From: Prolixibacteraceae bacterium
GTDB lineage: Bacteria; Bacteroidota; Bacteroidia; Bacteroidales; Prolixibacteraceae
NCBI GenBank assembly: GCA_019163175.1
Contig: JAFLKN010000007.1
Coordinates: 62,001-126,000 of the forward strand
DNA length: 64,000 nucleotides
Direction: 5' to 3'
Within the stretch, counting starts at the first letter, position 1; the number at the start of each line of letters is the position of its first letter. Made by a program: the position numbers and the translations under genes. Shown here piece by piece: positions 52,525-61,821 of the stretch. Under the pieces are notes generated by a model. The model had not been told where the DNA came from. It saw nothing but the letters and a program-made list of their open reading frames with translations, and made no database searches.

Positions 52525-54057
52525 TTATTTTTCGATTAAAACATTTCCAGTCATTTCTGAAGGAATATCCAAACCCATAATATTAAGTAATGTCGGAGCT
52601 ACGTCAGCAAGGATACCATCCTTAATTTTAACACTCTTATTCTCGGAGATATAAATACAAGGCACCGGATTAAGTGAATGTGCAGTATTGGCCGATCCAT
52701 CTTCATTTACGGCATTATCCGCATTTCCATGATCAGCAATAATGATGATTTCGTAACCACCCTTTTGTGCGGCTTCGACAACTGATTTCACACAGCTATC
52801 AACAGCAGTTACTGCTTTAGAGATAGCTTCGTAAACACCCGTATGCCCAACCATATCGCCGTTTGCAAAGTTAAGACAAACAAAATCAGCAGTCTGATTC
52901 AGTAATTCAGGAACAATAAGATCGCGGACCATAGGGGCCGACATTTCAGGCTGAAAATCGTAGGTTGGCACCTTGGGTGATGGAGCCATTAAGCGTTTCT
53001 CTCCTGGAAATTCTTCTTCGCGGCCACCGCTGAAAAAGAAAGTTACGTGGGCATATTTCTCAGTTTCGGCAATACGGATTTGTTTCATTCCAGCCTTTGA
53101 AATGATTTCGCCCATTGTATTATCCAGGTTTGGCTTGTCGAAAATTACATTGATATTCTTGAAATCAGCCTTATAATTGGTCATAGTATACCATTGCAAA
53201 GGCATGGTTTTCATTCCAAAATCTGGTAAATCCTGTTGAGTAAACGCAATGGTTGTCTGGCGTAAACGGTCGGTCCGGAAGTTGAAACAAATCACCACAT
53301 CATTTTCCTGAATGGTCGCAAGCGGTTTCCCATTTTCGTCAACCATAACAATTGGTTTCAGAAACTCATCAGTTACTCCCGAATCGTAAGATTCTTTCAC
53401 TGTTTTAAGTAAATCAGTTGATGGAGTTCCTTTACCTTCGGTATATAAATCGTAGGCTAACTTCAACCTATCGTAATTTTTATCGCGATCCATTCCAAAG
53501 TACCGACCAATAAGCGAAGCAAATTTACCATTGGTTCCTTCCAGATTTTTAAGGTCATCTTCCAAAAATCCGAGACCTGAACGCGGATCAGTATCACGCC
53601 CATCGGTCAATCCATGAATAAAGGTGTTTTTCAATCCAAAATCAGTTCCAATCTGGCAAAGAGCAATCATATGAGCGCTCAGGGCATGAACTCCACCAGG
53701 ACCAATCAACCCAATGAGGTGAACATTTTTGTTGTTCTCTTTTGCGTAAGTAAAAGCCTTAACTATTTGAGATTCTTTCCATAGCGATTTATCACGAATA
53801 GACTTGGTAATCTTAACCATGTCCTGATAAATTACACGACCAGCACCAATATTGAGATGCCCCACTTCAGAGTTTCCCATTTGGCCGTCAGGCAAACCAA
53901 CATATTCGCCGCAGGTAAGTAATTGTGAATGCGGATAAGTCGCATTAAGGTAATCCATAAAGGGCGTTGGAGCTGTGGCTATAATATCTCTTTCGGTGCC
54001 ATCACCAATACCCCAGCCGTCGAGGATCATTAAAAGTGCTTTTTTATGTGTTGCCAT
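52525..54057 (-). CDS. gpmI: 2,3-bisphosphoglycerate-independent phosphoglycerate mutase
   Basis: Interconverts 3- and 2-phosphoglycerate in glycolysis. The 510 residues show the N-terminal metal motif LMILDGWGIG and the phosphorylated Ser in LPDGQMGNSEVGHLNIG (near 63). GLTDGRDTDP and the C-terminal IIADHGNADNA, which hold the second set of Mn2+ ligands, are also clear. All catalytic residues are present. It has a promoter box upstream and a hairpin downstream. Confidence 0.97.
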   Translation of the reverse strand: MATHKKALLMILDGWGIGDGTERDIIATAPTPFMDYLNATYPHSQLLTCGEYVGLPDGQMGNSEVGHLNIGAGRVIYQDMVKITKSIRDKSLWKESQIVKAFTYAKENNKNVHLIGLIGPGGVHALSAHMIALCQIGTDFGLKNTFIHGLTDGRDTDPRSGLGFLEDDLKNLEGTNGKFASLIGRYFGMDRDKNYDRLKLAYDLYTEGKGTPSTDLLKTVKESYDSGVTDEFLKPIVMVDENGKPLATIQENDVVICFNFRTDRLRQTTIAFTQQDLPDFGMKTMPLQWYTMTNYKADFKNINVIFDKPNLDNTMGEIISKAGMKQIRIAETEKYAHVTFFFSGGREEEFPGEKRLMAPSPKVPTYDFQPEMSAPMVRDLIVPELLNQTADFVCLNFANGDMVGHTGVYEAISKAVTAVDSCVKSVVEAAQKGGYEIIIIADHGNADNAVNEDGSANTAHSLNPVPCIYISENKSVKIKDGILADVAPTLLNIMGLDIPSEMTGNVLIEK

Positions 54058-54096
54058 AATTTATAATCGTTTTAAATAAATAACTGTTTCGGAGCA

Positions 54097-54104
54097 CAAA
54101 AGTA
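54097..54104 (-). promoter_or_regulatory. Candidate -7 promoter box for gpmI
   Basis: TACTTTTG on the minus strand, 39 bases before the ATG at 54057. No good -33 box is seen. Confidence 0.48.
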
Positions 54105-54385
54105 TCGTTTTTTCAATTGGTTTAGAAAATATTAATCAGACCATTAAACTGAATTAACAATTTACTTTCATTCAAGTTTTTCAAATACTCCAAGTTTAAT
54201 AAACGCTTAACACGCTAACAAAGAATAAGTCCTTGGAAATAGTTCAAGAGAAAAACGGACCAATTAAAAACATTACTGCAACTAAACCATGCAAATAAGT
54301 GTTTTACAAAAAGTACATTTTAAACTTTCAGTTTTTGTTAACTGATTTGTTCTACCTTTATAATATAGAACTTATAATATCACCT
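54105..54385. other. 281-bp divergent intergenic region, no gene found
   Basis: AT-rich spacer between the gpmI promoter and the Wzi-like gene. An imperfect TACCTTTA at 54353-54360, preceded by TTTTG runs, may promote the Wzi-like gene, but the spacing does not fit well. No other structure is seen. Confidence 0.4.
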
Positions 54386-56371
54386 ATGAAAATACAATCA
54401 GTTGTTTTAGCGATATACATTTGTTTTTCAATTAGCGCCATACAAGTTCATGGCCAGACAATTACAACAAATGAATCGACTGGACAAAATCAGGAAGCAA
54501 CAGTCGCACCAGCTTCATCCGTTTCAATAATGGCTTTGACAAAGCCATCTTCGACAAAAGAAATTACGGATTCCGGAAACCAAAAGAGAAGATCGAAAGT
54601 AGAACCAACTGATCCCAAGATCCTAAGGATAAAGAATAAAATTATACCTCTGACCAATCCGGTTTATAAAATTATCGACTTTTTTGAAACAAGAGGTGAT
54701 TTGCTGTTTTTGCCTCAGGCAAAGCCATATACCAAAGGATACATTGCTGAATTACTTACCAAACTTCTTGAGAAAAAGAACGTGAGTGAGGGTGAAAAGA
54801 AAATGATAAGTAAATATCTGGCAGATATTACTGAGGATTCAAATGGACTTACCGCCTACAAACAAGCAGGCAAAAGTATATTTGCGCTTGCCGGATTTAG
54901 CGCCGAAACTTCGGCTCGTGCCGGTGCTGGAGACAATGGAACGTGGTCAACCAGCCTGGTTGGAGAACCTTACCTTTCAGGAGATTTGGGTGAGCACTGG
55001 AGCTTTACTGCGGGAATGGGACTTGCAGTTGAACGTCTTACACCGGATATGTTTTACCAATCGTACACCCGCGATAAAAAAGTTGTTTTTCCAAACGAAT
55101 CGCTGGGATATTCCTATTTGCCCTATCAGTTTAACTTTGAAACGATGTGGGCACATGTTTTGGCTGAAGGCACTTCAGGAGAGGGAAAGCCTGTTCAGGA
55201 TAAACTTACTGCAGGGATGATTTATCACACAGAATTATCCGGCTCATGGTTTGATGGCGCGGTACAATTCAGTATCAATAACCAAAGAAGAGCCTGGGGT
55301 CATGATCAAAATAATCTGGTACTTTCATCAACGGCCAGAAGATTTCCGGGGGTCGAGTTAAAGATTCAACCGGCAAGCTGGATTCGTTATTCATACCTGA
55401 CAGGTTCATTGTTCTCATACGCAAATCAAAGCAGCAATTACAGGAAGCAAATTTACGGATACGATTTGGGGCAGGTTCAAAAAATGTTTACCTACCATTT
55501 GCTTGAATTTACACCGAAGAAATGGCTACAAATTTCGGCAGCCGGTGGCAATATCTGGTCGAAAAGGCTTGAACTGGCTTACCTGATGCCTTTTGTGCTG
55601 CCACATTTTACCCAGATTGATGTAGGCGATCATGATAATCTTTCACTCTATTTTGATGTTGCCGTTCAATTTCCAAGTATTGGAAAAGCATGGGCCGGCC
55701 TCTTTGTTGATGAATTCAGCTTTGATACCCCAGGAAAGCTAATGAAAATGCCACGAAATCGTTACGCCTGGCAGCTTGGTTGGAAAACTACCTACTTGTC
55801 AAAAATTATTCCGGGCACAACCTCTACCTTAAAATACACCCGACTTACACCTTTTGTTTATACCCATTATCCCGAAACCGATTTTAACACCTTTGGGAGT
55901 ACTCGTCCTTTGGATATGACTTATACGCACGATGAAGCTAATCTGGGTTTCTATTTGCCTCCTAATTCGGGAGAGTTAAACTGGAAACTGGAAAATATTT
56001 CGGTTGATGATTTGGTTTTAACACTTGACAATCGCCTGATTATTCACGGAACAAATGATTTAGCAAGTACAAATATCTATCAGATTTATGGTGATGTGTA
56101 CCGCCATCAGCTGGAAGGATCGACAAATGCAGTTGACATTTATAAGTACCCTTTACTAAATTTTACTAAAGATGGGATTTATGACTGGACTATGCAGTCA
56201 GAATTTAAGTTCGACTGGAAAATCAGAAACAGCAGATTATTAAATTATTACCGGGTGGTGGGCTCGCTGGGTTATTCAAAGACCTGGTGGAAAAGCAATG
56301 CAAGTGGGGTTACTGCTCCGGAAAACAAGTCACTGTTTACGGGCAGTATTGGTCTGATAGTAGAAATGTAG
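54386..56371 (+). CDS. Capsule assembly Wzi-like outer membrane protein
   Basis: A 661-residue exported protein that resembles the Wzi family, outer-membrane beta barrels that anchor capsule. The signal peptide is about residues 1-22 (cleaved near VHGQ). A Ser/Thr-rich linker follows, then a helical segment, then many amphipathic beta strands such as SGSWFDGAVQFSIN and GEHWSFTAGMGLAVE. The last strand ends TGSIGLIVEM with a terminal aromatic/hydrophobic pattern. I placed the start at 54386, since the upstream in-frame ATG at 54299 would add 29 residues before the signal peptide. It lies 19 bases before pgl. A general Bacteroidota barrel is the alternative. Confidence 0.75.
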   Translation: MKIQSVVLAIYICFSISAIQVHGQTITTNESTGQNQEATVAPASSVSIMALTKPSSTKEITDSGNQKRRSKVEPTDPKILRIKNKIIPLTNPVYKIIDFFETRGDLLFLPQAKPYTKGYIAELLTKLLEKKNVSEGEKKMISKYLADITEDSNGLTAYKQAGKSIFALAGFSAETSARAGAGDNGTWSTSLVGEPYLSGDLGEHWSFTAGMGLAVERLTPDMFYQSYTRDKKVVFPNESLGYSYLPYQFNFETMWAHVLAEGTSGEGKPVQDKLTAGMIYHTELSGSWFDGAVQFSINNQRRAWGHDQNNLVLSSTARRFPGVELKIQPASWIRYSYLTGSLFSYANQSSNYRKQIYGYDLGQVQKMFTYHLLEFTPKKWLQISAAGGNIWSKRLELAYLMPFVLPHFTQIDVGDHDNLSLYFDVAVQFPSIGKAWAGLFVDEFSFDTPGKLMKMPRNRYAWQLGWKTTYLSKIIPGTTSTLKYTRLTPFVYTHYPETDFNTFGSTRPLDMTYTHDEANLGFYLPPNSGELNWKLENISVDDLVLTLDNRLIIHGTNDLASTNIYQIYGDVYRHQLEGSTNAVDIYKYPLLNFTKDGIYDWTMQSEFKFDWKIRNSRLLNYYRVVGSLGYSKTWWKSNASGVTAPENKSLFTGSIGLIVEM

Positions 56372-56390
56372 AATAGTTAGAAAACTAAAA

Positions 56391-57119
56391 ATGACACAAA
56401 ATCTACATATATTTAAAAATCAGGAAGATTTAGCAGACCAGTTTGCCGACCAAATTATGGATTGGGTGCAAAACCACACGGGTAAAACATTTAACATGGC
56501 CATCTCCGGAGGAAAGACCCCTGACCTACTCTTCTCTGTCTTAGCACAAAAATTTGCAGCTTCTGCATTGTGGCAAAAAGTTCACTTTTGGTGGGTTGAC
56601 GAACGCATGGTTTCGCCGGAAAATGCAGAAAGTAATTTCGGCGTAGCAGATAAGCTATTCTTTTCAAAAATATCTATTCCGGAAGAAAATATCCAACGTA
56701 TTAAAGGTGAAAATGAACCCGATTCTGAAGCCTTAGCTTACTCTCAGCAGATTCAGAATAATCTGAAACAACAAAATGGATGGCCGGTTTTCGATTTGAT
56801 TTTACTTGGCATGGGAGACGATGGACACACGGCTTCAATCTTCCCCGATCAAATGGAATTGCTTGAATCGGATAAGATTTGTGCCGTTGCGAAACATCCG
56901 TCAACCGGACAAAAACGGATTACGCTAACCGGGAAAGTGATTAATAATGCCGACAAAGTTTGTTTTTTGATAACAGGAGAAAACAAGGCAGAACGAATAT
57001 CTGAGATTTTTAGTGGAAATGAAACAGCGCATCAGCTTCCTGCTGTGCACATCAAGCCTTTGAAGAATAATGCATTCTGGTACGTTGATGAATTTGCAGC
57101 CGAAAAAATAGGTAAATGA
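56391..57119 (+). CDS. pgl: 6-phosphogluconolactonase
   Basis: Hydrolyses 6-phosphogluconolactone, the product of Zwf. The 242 residues match the NagB-like Pgl/DevB family: ISGGKTPDLLF near residue 38, WVDERMVSPENAESNFG with the active-site region near 65, GMGDDGHTASIFP near 143 and KRITLTGK near 178. It is separated from zwf by 53 kb. It lies 19 bp after the Wzi-like gene and overlaps the DUF1801 gene by 4 bases, so it is expressed with both. Confidence 0.94.
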   Translation: MTQNLHIFKNQEDLADQFADQIMDWVQNHTGKTFNMAISGGKTPDLLFSVLAQKFAASALWQKVHFWWVDERMVSPENAESNFGVADKLFFSKISIPEENIQRIKGENEPDSEALAYSQQIQNNLKQQNGWPVFDLILLGMGDDGHTASIFPDQMELLESDKICAVAKHPSTGQKRITLTGKVINNADKVCFLITGENKAERISEIFSGNETAHQLPAVHIKPLKNNAFWYVDEFAAEKIGK

Positions 57120-57490
57120 ATCAGGTCGATTTATATATCTTTGAAAAAGAGCCGCGAATTAAAGCAATGTTGCTGAAATTACATTCGATCATCTCGTCAT
57201 GTGCACCACAGATAGAAGCAAAACTTACCTACAAAATACCATTTTACTATTACTTCGGACGTTTTTGTTACCTGAATCCCAAATCAGATAGTGTTGACCT
57301 GGGATTTTGCAAAGGTGCGTTAATGGCAGAGCATCATCTTTTGGGACGAACAGAACTGAAGGAAGTGCGAATCATCAATTTTAAAAGCCTTCAGGAAATT
57401 CAGGAGGAAATTCTGAACCCACTGATTTTTGAGGCATTGATTCTAAATAAAATTAGAAACAAGAATTTACCCAGATTTTCCAGCAAATAA
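57116..57490 (+). CDS. DUF1801 family protein
   Basis: A 124-residue protein of the DUF1801/YdhG-like family, function unknown. The N-terminal helix ends in LKLHSIISSCAPQIEAKL, and the strand TYKIPFYYYFGRFCYLNP, followed by VDLGFCKGALM, matches the small alpha/beta fold of the family. It overlaps pgl by an ATGA, so the two are translationally coupled. It converges on the YiiX-like gene with an 11-base gap. Confidence 0.8.
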   Translation: MNQVDLYIFEKEPRIKAMLLKLHSIISSCAPQIEAKLTYKIPFYYYFGRFCYLNPKSDSVDLGFCKGALMAEHHLLGRTELKEVRIINFKSLQEIQEEILNPLIFEALILNKIRNKNLPRFSSK

Positions 57491-57501
57491 ATAACTATAA
57501 A

Positions 57502-58209
57502 TCAGAAACAGACTCGTCCCTCAGGCTGGTCAAAGTATTTACTGGTAATAATATCTGCAGGAAAAACAGGAAGCCCCTTATTCGAATCGACATCAATACC
57601 TACGCTTAGATAAAATGCCTCCCAAACCAAAGTTGCACAATTCCAGTTGGCATTTCTTAATTTGCGAGAAACTGATTTCTTATGATCTTTTACATTAAAC
57701 CTTTTCTTAAGAGATAATAAACTATAGCCCCGATCTAACTGACTTTGCATGAATTGAACTACCTCATCAGTCTGTTCATCTGTCAGATTCATACGCAACC
57801 GGTACCGAATGCCCTTAAAACGTTGGCCAAATGAAACTGCACCAGTTGTCTCGCGAATCTGATTTTCTCTTTTAAATTGTAATTTTCTTGTTGCCTGATC
57901 AAAAAAAAGAGCTTCAATTACCATGGCCTTTTCTAGTGCCTCCTCGGGTGTCTTTCCTGAAGCTTCGACCGTTACAATGGCAACATGACCAGATTTTTTA
58001 CCATTCTCAACCTTACTACTCCCAGGCATTCCAGCCCAATTTGGTCGTGCCAGAATATCTCCTTTCCGGAGAACAAACATCGCGGTATCAGACATTAACT
58101 CTGAATGAACATTTGACGCAGAAACAGTACAACTAAAATTAAAAGAAAAAGAACAAAAAATTTCAAGCAAGCCTACATAAAGGAATACCAAATAGATTTT
58201 CTTCTTCAT
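57502..58209 (-). CDS. YiiX/YebB-like NlpC/P60-superfamily cysteine hydrolase
   Basis: A 235-residue exported protein with an N-terminal hydrophobic signal (about 4-30). The permuted NlpC/P60 domain has the catalytic His75 in KSGHVAIVT, and Cys191 in NWNCATLVWEAF near the C-terminus. The order His before Cys is the circular permutation seen in YiiX/YebB and LRAT-like enzymes, the reverse of NlpC. It therefore could hydrolyse amide or ester bonds in lipids or peptidoglycan. No lipobox is clear. It is monocistronic with its own promoter box. Confidence 0.83.
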   Translation of the reverse strand: MKKKIYLVFLYVGLLEIFCSFSFNFSCTVSASNVHSELMSDTAMFVLRKGDILARPNWAGMPGSSKVENGKKSGHVAIVTVEASGKTPEEALEKAMVIEALFFDQATRKLQFKRENQIRETTGAVSFGQRFKGIRYRLRMNLTDEQTDEVVQFMQSQLDRGYSLLSLKKRFNVKDHKKSVSRKLRNANWNCATLVWEAFYLSVGIDVDSNKGLPVFPADIITSKYFDQPEGRVCF

Positions 58210-58249
58210 ATGTAAAATTTACAATATTATACTCAAGTGAATAATTACC

Positions 58250-58257
58250 CAAAAGTA
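58250..58257 (-). promoter_or_regulatory. Candidate -7 promoter box for the YiiX-like gene
   Basis: TACTTTTG on the minus strand, 40 bases before the ATG at 58209. No -33 box is clear. Confidence 0.45.
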
Positions 58258-58378
58258 AACCTATAAAAGCTAAAAAAGAAAAAAGTTTGCAAACAAAATA
58301 TTATTTGCAGCTCTATCCATTTCATACTTATCCAGTCAAGTAAAAATAAAAAATACGTTGTATTGCTATCGAAATCAA

Positions 58379-59308
58379 CTATTTTGATTTCACTAATACC
58401 TGAAAAACTTTATCGGAAATTTTAAACGCAGTCCCATGTCTTAGCCCTTTGGGAAAAGAAACCTGATCAGAAACATCTTCCCAGTCAACCATATTCTTTG
58501 AGCGGACAGCCCCGTATTTATGCTCTGTATATTTGTCGAAATACACATACACATATTTTCCTACCTGAAGCGCAGTTGGGCCTTCAGCCCAATACTTGCC
58601 GGTGATTGGTTCCGAAACCTTTACAGGATATGGACCAGAAGCTTTGTTAGCTATGGTTATTCGGATATTTTTCTGGGGCGCATTCGGATTTTCATTCTTA
58701 AGGAACATATAAAACTTGTTGCCTTTAGGGAAAATGGTGGCATCAATCGTGCTAAAATCAGGATTGAAAAACAGCTCTGTCGGGCTGAAAGTCTTAAAAT
58801 CTTTTGTCCGGGTGCAGTACATGCGGTGGTTTAATCCCTTTTCCCGTTCAGACGAAGCAACATCAGAATGTCGTCCGGGAATGGTGGTTGCCCAAAAGAT
58901 GATGTATTCTTTTTTCTCCGGATCGAAGGCTAATTCAGGAGCCCAGCTGTTTTTTGCTGTTGGCTCATGCTCCATCACCGGAATGGGCTCTTGCTCTGAC
59001 CAGTTGATCAAATCGGGCGACGACGCATAGCCAATAATCCGGTCCCACCAGCCGCTTGTCCACACCATGTGAAACAGCCCGTCTTTTCCCTGAAGGATGC
59101 AGGGATCGCGCATCAGTTTGTCTTTCCCGACTGTTGGTGTCAGGAAAGATTTCCCTTCATTCAAGGGAGTCCATTTCAAACCATCGGTACTGTAGGCAAA
59201 ATGCAGTCCATCCTGACCATTGTCAACGAAGTATGAAAAAAGATAAACGTTCTGCGCCACCGAAACAATCGAAAAAAGACAAAAAATAAAGACTAAAATG
59301 CGGGACAT
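58379..59308 (-). CDS. GH43-like five-bladed beta-propeller glycosidase
   Basis: A 309-residue exported protein with a signal peptide (about 1-17, SIVSVAQ). It reads as the GH43/GH32-type propeller: the first blade has FAYSTDGLKWTPL, then RDPCILQGKDGLFHMVWTSG with the likely catalytic base Asp and SWAPELAFDPEKKEYIIFWAT with the central acid region. The likely general acid Glu is in YWAEGPTAL. Family members cleave arabinosyl, xylosyl or galactosyl links. It is the last gene of the right-edge operon, 2 bases after the URO-D gene; I place its start at 59308 rather than an ATG inside that gene. The substrate is unknown. Confidence 0.78.
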   Translation of the reverse strand: MSRILVFIFCLFSIVSVAQNVYLFSYFVDNGQDGLHFAYSTDGLKWTPLNEGKSFLTPTVGKDKLMRDPCILQGKDGLFHMVWTSGWWDRIIGYASSPDLINWSEQEPIPVMEHEPTAKNSWAPELAFDPEKKEYIIFWATTIPGRHSDVASSEREKGLNHRMYCTRTKDFKTFSPTELFFNPDFSTIDATIFPKGNKFYMFLKNENPNAPQKNIRITIANKASGPYPVKVSEPITGKYWAEGPTALQVGKYVYVYFDKYTEHKYGAVRSKNMVDWEDVSDQVSFPKGLRHGTAFKISDKVFQVLVKSK

Positions 59309-59310
59309 AT

Positions 59311-60417
59311 CTATAAATTTAAATTTCCATGCTTTTTGCACAATTCGATGAACTGCAATACCCGTTCCGGCGAAACATCGTTTTGCAGAATGTGAGCCGG
59401 GGCAATCATGTATCCGCCATCTTTTCCCAGAATGCTGATTTTTTCGATAATATCGCGTTCCAGTTCTTCATCGGTTCCATTTGGCAGTAAATCCTGCTGA
59501 TCGATGGCGCCCCAAAATGAAAATTTATCTCCGAACCTGGATTTCATATCATGAGGTAAGTGACCCGGAACGCCCGGTTGAACCGGATTGAAAACTTCGA
59601 ATCCAATCTCACGAATATCATCAAGCAGGTCGGCTACAGCGCCATCGCAGTGCAAAATAGGAATAATATCAGGCTTGGCCAATTTGAAACGATCAATCAT
59701 CTTTTTGTAAATCGGCTTGAGTTGATCCCTGAAAGTTTCAGGCGGTATTATTAAGCTAACCTGAGTTCCAAAATCATCACCAAACCAGATGGCATCCACA
59801 CCTTTTTCAATCAGATGCAGGCCAATCTGTGTCTGATATTCGGCGCAGGCTTCGAAAAGTGGAACCACATATTCGGTCTCCATCATCATGTCAATCAACA
59901 GTTTTTCCATACCAACCAACTGGTGAGCCAGAGAAAATACGGTAACTTCAATATCGCCAAAAATCAGGTAATCATTTTTATATCTCTTCACCAAAGCTTC
60001 GGCATCGCGAAAACGCCCAGGCGCATTCGGGTCGGGAAACTGATAGGCGTCAACATCAGCCTTTGTTTCGGCATGAGCTAGCGGATAATCAACCACTTCC
60101 ACATAAATATCACCCTGCCTCATCCGCATTTGGTATTCATTGAGCCAGGTTCCGTCGGCAGCTTTCACAATTTGGTAATCGTCCGAAACCGAAGCGCCTG
60201 TGATGACCACATCGCTTCCCAAAGCCACGCGTAATTCGTTGGCGCTAATCCGGTAAGTAACATCTTCATACGGATTTTCTGTATAATTTACAGGAATACC
60301 AAGTTGTTTCCCAAAATGATCGGATAACTGCCGACATAAATCAAACTGAATCGGCACACGGTCGGGTAATCCGGGTAAGCGTTTAAAAGCTTTTAAAACA
60401 CGTTCGCGAGAGTTCAT
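59311..60417 (-). CDS. Uroporphyrinogen decarboxylase (URO-D) family protein in a glycan cluster
   Basis: A 368-residue TIM-barrel protein of the URO-D superfamily. It opens MNSRERVLKAFKRLPGLPDRVP, the typical first helix, and has FGDIEVTVFSLAHQLVG near residue 155, AIWFGDDFGTQVS near 210, PILHCDGAVADLL near 255 and SFWGAIDQQ near 300. The HCDG motif is typical of the corrinoid methyltransferase (MtaA/CmuA-like) branch, not heme HemE. Its role in a polysaccharide cluster is unknown; methyl transfer from methylated sugars is a guess. No corrinoid protein is near. It lies between the BNR and GH43-like genes. An ATG at 60447 is an alternative start. Confidence 0.78.
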   Translation of the reverse strand: MNSRERVLKAFKRLPGLPDRVPIQFDLCRQLSDHFGKQLGIPVNYTENPYEDVTYRISANELRVALGSDVVITGASVSDDYQIVKAADGTWLNEYQMRMRQGDIYVEVVDYPLAHAETKADVDAYQFPDPNAPGRFRDAEALVKRYKNDYLIFGDIEVTVFSLAHQLVGMEKLLIDMMMETEYVVPLFEACAEYQTQIGLHLIEKGVDAIWFGDDFGTQVSLIIPPETFRDQLKPIYKKMIDRFKLAKPDIIPILHCDGAVADLLDDIREIGFEVFNPVQPGVPGHLPHDMKSRFGDKFSFWGAIDQQDLLPNGTDEELERDIIEKISILGKDGGYMIAPAHILQNDVSPERVLQFIELCKKHGNLNL

Positions 60418-60450
60418 AAGTTGAAGTTTATTTGTTGTTTTATTCAAAAT

Positions 60451-61821
60451 TTAAATGCCCGTACTTTCAAGTACGTATACCGGTTGCGATAAAATAGGCG
60501 AAAGGCCTTCTCCATCAACCTGAACTGTATTCTGAAGGAAAAGATGCATGATTCCCCTGTTTAACCACAAATCTTTATCGCAGGAAGGTTCCCAGGAACC
60601 AACCATCATTTTATTCAAATCTGTAATCGTCCAAGATGGATCAGAAAGATCATTACAGACAGCAACCGAAGCTTTATCCGATCGTTCGGAATCTCTGAAA
60701 ACCATCAGCACCTGCTGTTTTCCGTTCTTTTCCCGGGTCAATACCACCGGACGGGAAATCGGGATCTGCTTGGTTCCTCCGCCACTCAGCGAAAAATCAC
60801 TAATACGTTTCGAAACCTGAGACTTTTTCCACGCTGTTCCGTCGAAATAAACCAAATGGTATTGAGGAACGCTTTTGCTTCCATCGCGCCAATAGGTTGC
60901 AATCATCGGGTAGCCATCATCGCTGGCACACATCCCTGTGGTATTGATCAACTCGCTGCTTTGAGGAATACGCATAACGTAATCGGCATTGGTTGCCGTA
61001 ATGGGCAGTTGATAGACATCCCCGGTCGATTTCTTCCAGGTAATTCCGCCATCGGTTGATTTGGCATAGCACAAATCGTGATTGGTAGCCACATCGCCTG
61101 TTTCGCGCCAAACCCACGACAAATGAATGGTTCCGATTTTATCGACACACAACTGCCAGTATGCATTGCGCAATCCCTGACCATCAATCAGTCCCTGATG
61201 CAATTGTTTCCATGTCTTGGTTTTCAGATCATACAAATTCATCACCAGATTGCCATTGCCTGACGATCCATCACGATAAACAAAAATAAGATTGCCATTG
61301 GACAACCGGTAAAACTCCGGATAGGTGACATTTCCTTCCTTTATGCCGGTCATGGGCACTTTTGCGGTCATCTGCAAACTTCCGGGCGAAACACTTTTAC
61401 AATACCTAAGGGCATTATTGTGATGATCCCATGACACATGCAAATAACCATCGCCATCAACTATGATGCTGATCGAATTGTGTGCATCAGTAGCAGTTCC
61501 TGCATAAGAAGTTGTAACAACCTCCCATGTTTTGCTTCCAATTGTTCGCTTACCCAACACCACTTTTTTATCCTGATCGTAGTAGCTTATAAACTGGTAT
61601 TCTGAATTGCTGGTGATCGAATTATGCCTGAAAATAACTGTATTCACCGAGTTCCTGGCCCATCCCATCCCGACATACGACAAGGTCGAATTATCGTTTT
61701 CTGTCGGGGTAACTGTCGAAACATCGCCTGATCCCTTCTTGCAACCCCCAAGTACAATGACAAAAATAATCCCCACGAAGAACAACTTCATGATTTTTTT
61801 TGAACCAATCATTTCCATCAT
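60451..61821 (-). CDS. BNR-4 repeat beta-propeller lipoprotein (GH145/PL24/PL25-like fold)
   Basis: A 456-residue lipoprotein with a signal and lipobox at Cys27 (IVLGGCKKG), so it is probably on the outer membrane. The rest is a seven-bladed BNR-type propeller. Motifs include DAHNSISIIVDGDGYLHVSWDHHNN-like blades (about 115-140), YPEFYRLSNGNLIFVYRDGSSG (about 165) and STDGGITWKK. The paired His (SWDHHNN) and Tyr/Arg residues recall the ulvan lyase PL24/PL25 and rhamnosidase GH145 folds, which act on rhamnose-glucuronate links. I cannot tell which. Its start overlaps the GH106-like stop by 4 bases. Confidence 0.77.
   Translation of the reverse strand: MMEMIGSKKIMKLFFVGIIFVIVLGGCKKGSGDVSTVTPTENDNSTLSYVGMGWARNSVNTVIFRHNSITSNSEYQFISYYDQDKKVVLGKRTIGSKTWEVVTTSYAGTATDAHNSISIIVDGDGYLHVSWDHHNNALRYCKSVSPGSLQMTAKVPMTGIKEGNVTYPEFYRLSNGNLIFVYRDGSSGNGNLVMNLYDLKTKTWKQLHQGLIDGQGLRNAYWQLCVDKIGTIHLSWVWRETGDVATNHDLCYAKSTDGGITWKKSTGDVYQLPITATNADYVMRIPQSSELINTTGMCASDDGYPMIATYWRDGSKSVPQYHLVYFDGTAWKKSQVSKRISDFSLSGGGTKQIPISRPVVLTREKNGKQQVLMVFRDSERSDKASVAVCNDLSDPSWTITDLNKMMVGSWEPSCDKDLWLNRGIMHLFLQNTVQVDGEGLSPILSQPVYVLESTGI

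Noticed and set aside
59311-60417. Calling the URO-D protein hemE of heme synthesis
   Set aside because: The motif pattern and the glycan-cluster context fit the methyltransferase-like branch better than HemE.
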